Source: a bacterium (GTDB lineage: Bacteria; Chloroflexota; Dormibacteria; UBA8260; Bog-877). Taken from it: 12,160 bases of DNA. This document shows positions 8,394-12,160 of the stretch, piece after piece (within the stretch, counting starts at the first letter, position 1; each line of letters starts with the position of its first letter). The position numbers were made by a program, and so were the translations under genes. The stretch lies in the NCBI GenBank assembly GCA_021817185.1, contig JAKAVU010000048.1, forward strand, positions 1 to 12,160. The letters are read 5' to 3'. The notes under the pieces were generated by a model. That model did not search any database and was not told where the DNA came from. It saw only the letters and a program-made list of their open reading frames with translations.

Positions 8394-9018
8394 CGGCTAA
8401 CTTGAACTCTGGACCGATCATCTGTCCCGGAACGCCCGGCTGATTGCGGTCGGCGCTGGGGCACCCGCATTCAACTGGACGGGCTCGATTTGGCCCGGCT
8501 CGTCTGCTGTGAGTAGTTGTCCCGGCGAGCTAATCGGTTGGAGCCGCCTGCTGGACAAACTCAGCAGGCGAGCATGCGCCAACCCCAGCCGCTCACTCGT
8601 GTTGGCCACCAGTGCTTACTTTGACCTGGCCACTGGCAGCAGGACTCGACCCCATGTCTCAAGCCCCACCCCTGATCTTCGGCCATGACCCCGAGCAGCC
8701 GTGGCGATACCCCGGTCTTCGAACAGCCGCCGCTCAAACTCGGTCTGCCGCTCGTGCTGTCCCGGCAGCGTCCTTCCTGGGAAGGCTGGTAGGAGCCACC
8801 TGGTCGCACCGAACGCGAAGGATCTCCGAGCCAACCGACCCCGGCGCCAGCTGTAGGTAGCGGGACTGGACGGGAACAGCTTCGGCAAGGACTGGCACCG
8901 GGGCCCTCCTGTCGATCGCGTAGCCGGCTGCTACCGGACCCCGGTGCGCAGCGCCAGCTCCGTCAACTCCGCCCCACTTCCGGGCGTGCTGTTGCCTGCG
9001 CGCCATCACAGCCGCGGC
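8394..9018. other. Gene-free stretch between kdpE and the SRPBCC gene
   Basis: Short open frames exist on both strands of these 625 bp, but none has a recognisable domain, a good start signal and consistent codon use together. I find no tRNA and no convincing promoter. The clearest structure is a hairpin at 8545-8570. A weaker CCAGTG/CACTGG inverted repeat lies at 8609-8636 inside a repeated TGGCCAC motif. The stretch may be a decayed gene whose frame I cannot recover. The convergent arrangement of kdpE and the SRPBCC gene means no promoter is required here. Confidence 0.5.
8545..8570. other. Perfect 9-bp hairpin downstream of kdpE
   Basis: CGCCTGCTG and CAGCAGGCG pair perfectly around the 8-nt loop GACAAACT. 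No T-tract follows on either strand. It could be an atypical terminator between the convergent kdpE and SRPBCC genes, or an mRNA-stability element, but it lies about 150 bp past the kdpE stop. Confidence 0.35.
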
Positions 9019-9540
9019 TCAGTCGGTGCTGGTCGCGGGCTGGTCCCCAGAGCGCTCCAGCAGTTCAGCCAGGCGCTCCAAAGTCCTTGCCATGTTGGCC
9101 CTGGTCTTGGCCGGGAGGCCGAACAGCTGCAGGAATGGGCGCTGCCGATCCTCGGAGATATCCCAGGTCTCCTTGACCAGGGTACCGCCATCCACGGGGG
9201 TCAGCTCGTACCGCCAGACGCGACCACCGACCAGATGGCCGATGGGCGGGGGCGCCGTGGTTCGCCACGCAATTCGGCGGCTCTCCTCGTACTCGATCAC
9301 GGTGTTCATCATTGAGTACGGAAGCCCCATTTGCATCTTCATGCCGAAGCTGGCCCCACTGTTGAGACGATGGAGGCCGCTCACCTTTGGAGCCTTCACA
9401 GAGCCAGACCCGTCGATGTCCGGATGGCGTCGCGGATCGGCCAGGACTGCGAAGATGGCCGCCGGTGAAGCGGGGATCAGGCGTTCGACCGTTACCCGGT
9501 AGCGGTTAGCCGATTGCGTCGCGGGTCCGGTGTTGCTCAT
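9019..9540 (-). CDS. SRPBCC-fold protein (polyketide cyclase/dehydrase-like)
   Basis: The 173-residue product resembles the SRPBCC (START-like) fold, which binds hydrophobic ligands in a deep cavity. It shows the typical opening VTVERLIPASPAAIFAVLADP, with strand-helix-strand order, then RIAWRTTAPP, VWRYELTPVDGGTLVKETWD, and a long C-terminal amphipathic helix (TRANMARTLERLAELLE). The ligand and role cannot be told; many actinobacterial paralogues are of unknown function. The ATG at 9540 is chosen because the domain starts shortly after it. The frame runs on upstream without a stop, but that extension shows no domain and overlaps the ABC relic. On the minus strand CATACT (9552-9547) ends 6 nt before the ATG, which would suit a leaderless mRNA; no SD is present. 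It is cytoplasmic, with no signal peptide. Confidence 0.85.
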   Translation of the reverse strand: MSNTGPATQSANRYRVTVERLIPASPAAIFAVLADPRRHPDIDGSGSVKAPKVSGLHRLNSGASFGMKMQMGLPYSMMNTVIEYEESRRIAWRTTAPPPIGHLVGGRVWRYELTPVDGGTLVKETWDISEDRQRPFLQLFGLPAKTRANMARTLERLAELLERSGDQPATSTD

Positions 9541-9579
9541 GGTGCCAGTATGCGCCGAGCGCTCATTGCCCCTCGATCG

Positions 9580-9860
9580 CCAATGCAGGCGCCGCTGAGG
9601 CTCACCTCCGCCCTCCTCAGCAACCCGGAGCTGGCCATCCTCGGCGAGCCCACCTCGGACCTCGACCCGTGGGCCGGCACCACGCCCGAACCGCCCTCCG
9701 TAGCCTGTTCGATCGCGGCCGGGCGATCTTCCGCAACTCCTACCTGCTCGGCAAGCCTGAACACCTTTGCGATCCGGTGGTGATGATCTTGTGGGGACGC
9801 CTGATGCCCGCCGGCGCCATCGTGGAGGCGAACGGGAGGAGAGAGCTGGTCTACGATGAT
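9580..9860 (+). pseudogene. Relic of an ABC-transporter ATPase, C-terminal half, frameshifted
   Basis: Two frames together read as the second half of an ABC ATPase of the drug/lantibiotic-export type. Frame one (about 9580-9669) gives LRLTSALLSNPELAILGEPTSDLDP, matching the region from after the signature motif through Walker B and the D-loop. Frame two (from about 9669) gives GRHHARTALRSLFDRGRAIF, then the switch region as NSYLLGKPEHLCD, then ILWGRLMPAGAIVE. Restoring one base near 9668 would rejoin them as LDPVGRHH. The Walker B aspartate is Gly (ILGEP for ILDEP), the switch histidine is Tyr (NSYLL for SSHLL), and Walker A and most of the signature motif are absent. It cannot be a working ATPase. 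The remnant starts just upstream of, and in the same direction as, the VOC-DUF302 gene. A related relic follows that gene. Confidence 0.75.
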
Positions 9861-9902
9861 GGTGCCGCAGCAAGCCACGGCACAGCGCGAGATCGAGCTG
9901 TA

Positions 9903-9912
9903 GAGGAAGAGG
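9903..9912 (+). promoter_or_regulatory. Shine-Dalgarno of the VOC-DUF302 gene
   Basis: The purine-rich GAGGAAGAGG lies 7 nt before a GTG at 9920 and supports that start codon. No ATG in the frame is close by. Confidence 0.65.
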
Positions 9913-9919
9913 CATACGC

Positions 9920-10753
9920 GTGGAGGATGCGGGCTTCTTTGGCATCGGTCACGTCGATTTGTCGGTCTCCGACGTCGAGGTGAGCGCTACCTGGTACGAG
10001 CACGTGCTCGGGCTGCGGCGCCTACGGCGGACGGACTTTCCCGAGCGCACCATGATCGTGCTGCGCCACGACGCCTCAGGTCTCGTGGTCGGGCTCAACC
10101 AGCATCGGGGGTTCCACGGGGGGCCCTTCGACGAGCGCCGCGCCGGGCTGGACCACGTTGGCTTCGCCGTGGGCCGGCGTCAGGATCTCTATGTCTGGCA
10201 GGAGCGTCTGGCGGCGCTCGATGTCGAGCACTCGCCGGTGGCTGACACCGAGGTTGGCTCCGCGCTCGTCTTCAGAGATCCCGATCACATCCAGCTCGAA
10301 CTGTGGTGGTCCAAGTCCGCCGGGGACGCTTCGGCACCGCTGCCCGCTGATCGTGGCGTCGTCGAGCGCTCGAGCCCGCTCCCCGTCGACGAGGCGGTCC
10401 GCCGGCTCGCCGACGCGGTCACGGCTGCCGGCGCCACGGTGTTTGCCATCATCGACCATGCCGCCGGTGCACGGTCGGTCGGCCTAAACATGCCCGAGGC
10501 CAAGGTGTTGATCGTCGGCAACCCGGCTGCGGGGACGCCGGCGATGCTCGCCGCCCCTGACCTCGCCCTCGAGCTTCCGACCCGCCTCCTCGTCCGTCAG
10601 GCGTCCCGGGGCGCCTCGGGGAGCACGGTCCTCTTCTCCGACCCGACCGCCCTCGCTCGTCGCTACAGGCTCAACTCCGAGCAGGTGGCCGGCCTGGTCG
10701 GCCTGGTCTCGCTGGTCGACCGTGCGCTCGGGGGAGCGTCTGATGAGGAGTGA
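9920..10753 (+). CDS. VOC (glyoxalase/dioxygenase-like) domain fused to DUF302
   Basis: This 277-residue protein has two domains. Residues about 6-131 form a VOC module: GIGHVDLSVSDVEVSATWYEHVLG at the start, LDHVGFAV mid-way and FRDPDHIQLELWW at the end. H11, H79 and E127 sit at usual metal-ligand positions. Residues about 150-255 match DUF302: FAIIDHAAGARSVGLNMPEAKVLIVGNPAAGTPAM, then LPTRLLVRQ and FSDPTALARRYRLN. VOC enzymes include glyoxalases, extradiol dioxygenases and antibiotic-resistance proteins. DUF302 has no agreed function; it is also found in stand-alone proteins. The linker (132-150) is short and polar. The GTG start is set by the SD just upstream. No signal peptide or membrane segment is seen, so it is cytoplasmic. 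The gene is intact although ABC-ATPase relics flank it on both sides, suggesting selection for its function. The substrate is unknown. A sequencing-error fusion is unlikely because the frame is continuous. Confidence 0.88.
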   Translation: MEDAGFFGIGHVDLSVSDVEVSATWYEHVLGLRRLRRTDFPERTMIVLRHDASGLVVGLNQHRGFHGGPFDERRAGLDHVGFAVGRRQDLYVWQERLAALDVEHSPVADTEVGSALVFRDPDHIQLELWWSKSAGDASAPLPADRGVVERSSPLPVDEAVRRLADAVTAAGATVFAIIDHAAGARSVGLNMPEAKVLIVGNPAAGTPAMLAAPDLALELPTRLLVRQASRGASGSTVLFSDPTALARRYRLNSEQVAGLVGLVSLVDRALGGASDEE

Positions 10754-10887
10754 TCAGTGCATCGCAGGTCGTGATGCATCGCCCCAACGACCTGCTCTCG
10801 GCACATCGCGGCGAACGGCATGAGCCGATGAGGGCCGTCCCGACCACCGCCGTGGTCGCTGCCGGGCCGGCGGCGATCGCCGCGGCC

Positions 10888-11136
10888 GGCGAAGGCAACC
10901 CGGAGCCGGTCATACTCGGCGGGCCCGCCTCATTCCTTGAGCCCGTCGGCCGGCACCACACCCGGACCTTCATCCGGACCATGCGCGGCCGGGCTGTACG
11001 GTCTTCCTCAACTTCCAACCGCTGAGTGATGTCGATCGGGTCTGCGGCCGGGTGGCGGCGATCTCGCGCGGACGCCTGATGGCTTCAGGCGCCTTCAAGG
11101 ATCTTCTCGGTCCCAACGCGGTACACGCGGTTCGCG
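10888..11136 (+). pseudogene. Second relic of an ABC-transporter ATPase, C-terminal end, frameshifted
   Basis: Frame one (about 10888-10992) reads GEGNPEPVILGGPASFLEPVGRHHTRTFIRTMRGR, the Walker B and D-loop region of an ABC ATPase. The frame then shifts, and from 11001 another frame reads VFLNFQPLSDVDRVCGRVAAISRGRLMASGAFKDLLGPN, the switch region to the C-terminus. Walker B is ILGGP instead of ILDEP, and the switch motif is NFQPLS where NSHLLS is expected. Nothing of Walker A is recoverable upstream. The 5' part (10754-10887) has no recognisable homology. The relic is co-directional with the VOC-DUF302 gene, starting about 135 bp after it, and resembles the relic at 9580-9860. Past 11136 nothing is recognised until the toxin-antitoxin promoter. 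Confidence 0.72.
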
Positions 11137-11227
11137 AGTTACCGATGCGTGCAGCATGGCCGCGGTTCGGCGGTTGGTCGGGAAAGACCCACTGGGTGAA
11201 CTTCGCGTCCCATAGCCAGTGGCTTGT

Positions 11228-11253
11228 TGGTACCAAAGTGGTATCATCAGATC
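11228..11253 (+). promoter_or_regulatory. Promoter and operator-like repeat of the toxin-antitoxin operon, probably leaderless
   Basis: TATCAT (11242-11247) is a good -10 element lying exactly 6 nt before the antitoxin ATG, so transcription would start at or next to the start codon. No SD is present. An inverted repeat TACCA (11231-11235)/TGGTA (11239-11243) with a 3-bp centre overlaps the -10. The same stretch also contains direct repeats TGGTAC and TGGTAT spaced 11 bp apart. This is the pattern expected for ribbon-helix-helix antitoxin dimers binding on one DNA face. No clear -35 was found. Confidence 0.55.
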
Positions 11254-11460
11254 ATGGCCATGACAGTCCGCACCGACCCGGAGATGGAGCGGGCCTTGAC
11301 AGCGCTGGCTCAGGCCGAGGGCGCCTCCCGGCAGGAGGTCATCCGCCGAGCCGTGCTGGATCGCTACGAGCGGCACGGTCACCGTGCCCGTGTGGGAGCC
11401 AGCACAGAGAGACTAGCAAGCCGCTGGGAAGACGTCATCGAGCGGTTAGGCCGCGTGTGA
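11254..11460 (+). CDS. Ribbon-helix-helix (CopG-type) antitoxin
   Basis: This 68-residue protein starts MAMTVRTDPEMERALTALA, a beta-strand and first helix typical of ribbon-helix-helix repressors. The second helix, ASRQEVIRRAVLDRYERH, follows. The C-terminal half (about 40-68) is polar and probably wraps the toxin. Such antitoxins neutralise their toxin and repress their own operon by binding short repeats in the promoter; a matching repeat lies just upstream. The ATG at 11254 is chosen from the promoter spacing; a second ATG two codons on is possible, and an upstream in-frame extension would cover the promoter. The stop overlaps the toxin start by 4 bp (GTGA). Toxin pairing is inferred from this overlap. 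Confidence 0.85.
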   Translation: MAMTVRTDPEMERALTALAQAEGASRQEVIRRAVLDRYERHGHRARVGASTERLASRWEDVIERLGRV

Positions 11461-11837
11461 CCGATGTCGAGTACCTGGACCTCGAGGACCTGCTGGGGCT
11501 GACCCGAGCTCTAGGGGCCGGACCTGTTCGCGATCTGGGCCTCCTTGACTCAGCGGCTGCCCGGCCGCGGTCCAACGCCTTCGGAGAGAACGCCTACCCA
11601 AGCCTCGATCTCAAAGCGGCGGCGCTGCTCCATTCGATCGCCCGGAATCACGCCTTGGTCGACGGCAACAAGCGCCTGGCCTGGCTAGCGACGGTGGTCT
11701 TTCTGGATTTGAACGACCAGACCCCGGATCTCGATGACGACGCAGCCTTCGACCTGGTCATGGACGCTGCTCAGGGCACCGTGGAAGTCGAGGAGATCGC
11801 GGCGCGACTCCGTGTCGTTCGGACCAGCGCGAGTTGA
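11457..11837 (+). CDS. doc: Doc/Fic-family toxin
   Basis: Doc toxins are small Fic-fold enzymes; phage P1 Doc phosphorylates elongation factor EF-Tu and stops translation. The 126-residue product equals the length of P1 Doc. It has the N-terminal YLDLEDLLGLTRAL helix, the RPRSNAFGENAYPSLDLKAAALLHSIARN segment, and the catalytic motif H65-A-L-V-D69-G-N-K-R73, all key residues present. A C-terminal LDLN...DD region and helix follow. The GTG at 11457 overlaps the antitoxin stop (GTGA), so the pair is translationally coupled. The frame is open further upstream through the antitoxin, its promoter and part of the ABC relic, but that is chance. P1 Doc pairs with the antitoxin Phd; here the partner is a ribbon-helix-helix protein, which also occurs in Doc modules of actinobacteria. 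The target in this host is not known. Confidence 0.9.
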   Translation: MTDVEYLDLEDLLGLTRALGAGPVRDLGLLDSAAARPRSNAFGENAYPSLDLKAAALLHSIARNHALVDGNKRLAWLATVVFLDLNDQTPDLDDDAAFDLVMDAAQGTVEVEEIAARLRVVRTSAS

Positions 11838-12160
11838 AACCACGTGCCCCTCGTCAGAGGCCTTTCTTGCAGGCATGCTGTACGCCGCGCACCAAACCTC
11901 GTCGTGGGAGCAGAATCGCAAGCAACTCGCTCCAACCGCGCTGCGCCGCCGATCTGGGTTGAGCTCCGAGCACCCTCCTGTCAAGCTGGTGGGGATCTTC
12001 CCCAACTCCGCCTCCGTGCTCCGCCTGGCCACCAAGGCCCAACATGGCCGCCATCCCACATTGGAATCCAGTCAGCCGCTAACCTCGGTGCCCCGCCGGC
12101 GTGCGGCTTCGCTGCCGCACACGTTCCGACGCCGACCCGGGTGAATCGAAGTGGACCGCA
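11838..12160. other. Region after the toxin gene with no intact gene
   Basis: Apart from the transposase-like fragment, these 323 bp show no gene with domain support. A GTGCGGC/GCCGCAC hairpin (12101-12120, 7-bp stem, loop TTCGCT) lies near the right edge. It has no T-tract and may belong to a mobile-element end or to a gene outside the window. Confidence 0.4.
11965..12054 (+). pseudogene. Fragment resembling the C-terminus of an IS256-family transposase
   Basis: The frame reading HPPVKLVGIFPNSASVLRLAT (about 11971-12033) resembles the conserved C-terminal GIFPN(E/D)AS..RL motif of IS256-family (mutator-type) transposases. The expected following EQ.DEW segment is lost, and the sequence becomes unrelated after about 12035. 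Nothing upstream resembles the DDE core. The match is a single short motif, so confidence is moderate. Confidence 0.5.

Noticed and set aside
9541..9945. N-terminal extension of the SRPBCC protein on the minus strand
   Set aside because: The frame is open but the extension is arginine-rich without a domain, and it lies opposite the ABC-ATPase relic. The fold begins just after the ATG at 9540.
10758..10778. Inverted repeat TGCATC/GATGCA just after the VOC-DUF302 stop
   Set aside because: A 6-bp stem with a 9-nt loop and no T-tract is expected by chance at this length.
11052..11456. Apparent fusion of the ABC relic frame with Doc in one open frame
   Set aside because: The frame is open by chance through the antitoxin gene and its promoter. 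The GTG at 11457 overlapping the antitoxin stop gives a normal-length Doc.
11849..11868. Possible terminator after doc (CCTC/GAGG stem followed by CCTTTCTT)
   Set aside because: The stem is only 4 bp and the tract is interrupted, too weak to call.
1..12160. Search for CRISPR repeats, tRNA, rRNA, or phage genes
   Set aside because: No regularly spaced repeats, cloverleaf sequence, rRNA motif or phage structural gene was seen by eye.

Overview
The window is GC-rich and uses GTG and TTG starts alongside ATG. It also has at least one promoter whose spacing implies a leaderless mRNA. This suggests a high-GC soil- or sediment-type bacterium, most likely Actinomycetota or a neighbouring high-GC phylum such as Dormibacterota or Chloroflexota. 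No rRNA or tRNA gene is visible, so the assignment rests on base composition and protein style only.

Positions 1-8393 hold a high-affinity potassium-uptake (Kdp) locus in an unusual layout. The 3' part of kdpA, then kdpB and kdpC, run on the plus strand and encode the K+ channel subunit, the P-type ATPase subunit and the small accessory subunit. Convergent with kdpC, and overlapping it by 29 bp, is a minus-strand gene for a 755-residue protein. It consists of two consecutive copies of the KdpD N-terminal cytoplasmic module (Walker-type KdpD domain plus USP-like domain) and has no membrane segments or kinase. Divergent from it, across about 320 bp without a gene, is a separate histidine kinase carrying only the KdpD membrane domain (DUF4118-like) and the HisKA/HATPase core. 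That kinase overlaps kdpE, the OmpR-type regulator, by 4 bp. The usual single KdpD protein is therefore split here into a duplicated cytoplasmic sensor and a membrane kinase.

Positions 8394-9018 hold no gene I can support; the clearest structure is a 9-bp hairpin. Positions 9019-11140 form an accessory region. It has an SRPBCC-fold protein on the minus strand, then a VOC (glyoxalase-like) domain fused to a DUF302 domain on the plus strand. Decayed 3' ends of two related ABC-transporter ATPase genes flank the VOC-DUF302 gene. The two relics align with each other at DNA level and share the loss of the Walker B aspartate.

Positions 11228-11837 hold a compact toxin-antitoxin operon: a ribbon-helix-helix antitoxin followed by a Doc/Fic toxin with a 4-bp overlap. 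A TACCA/TGGTA operator-like repeat overlaps the -10 element. The last 320 bp contain a short fragment resembling the C-terminus of an IS256-family transposase. The right third is thus a decaying, mobile-element-touched region next to a conserved metabolic locus.
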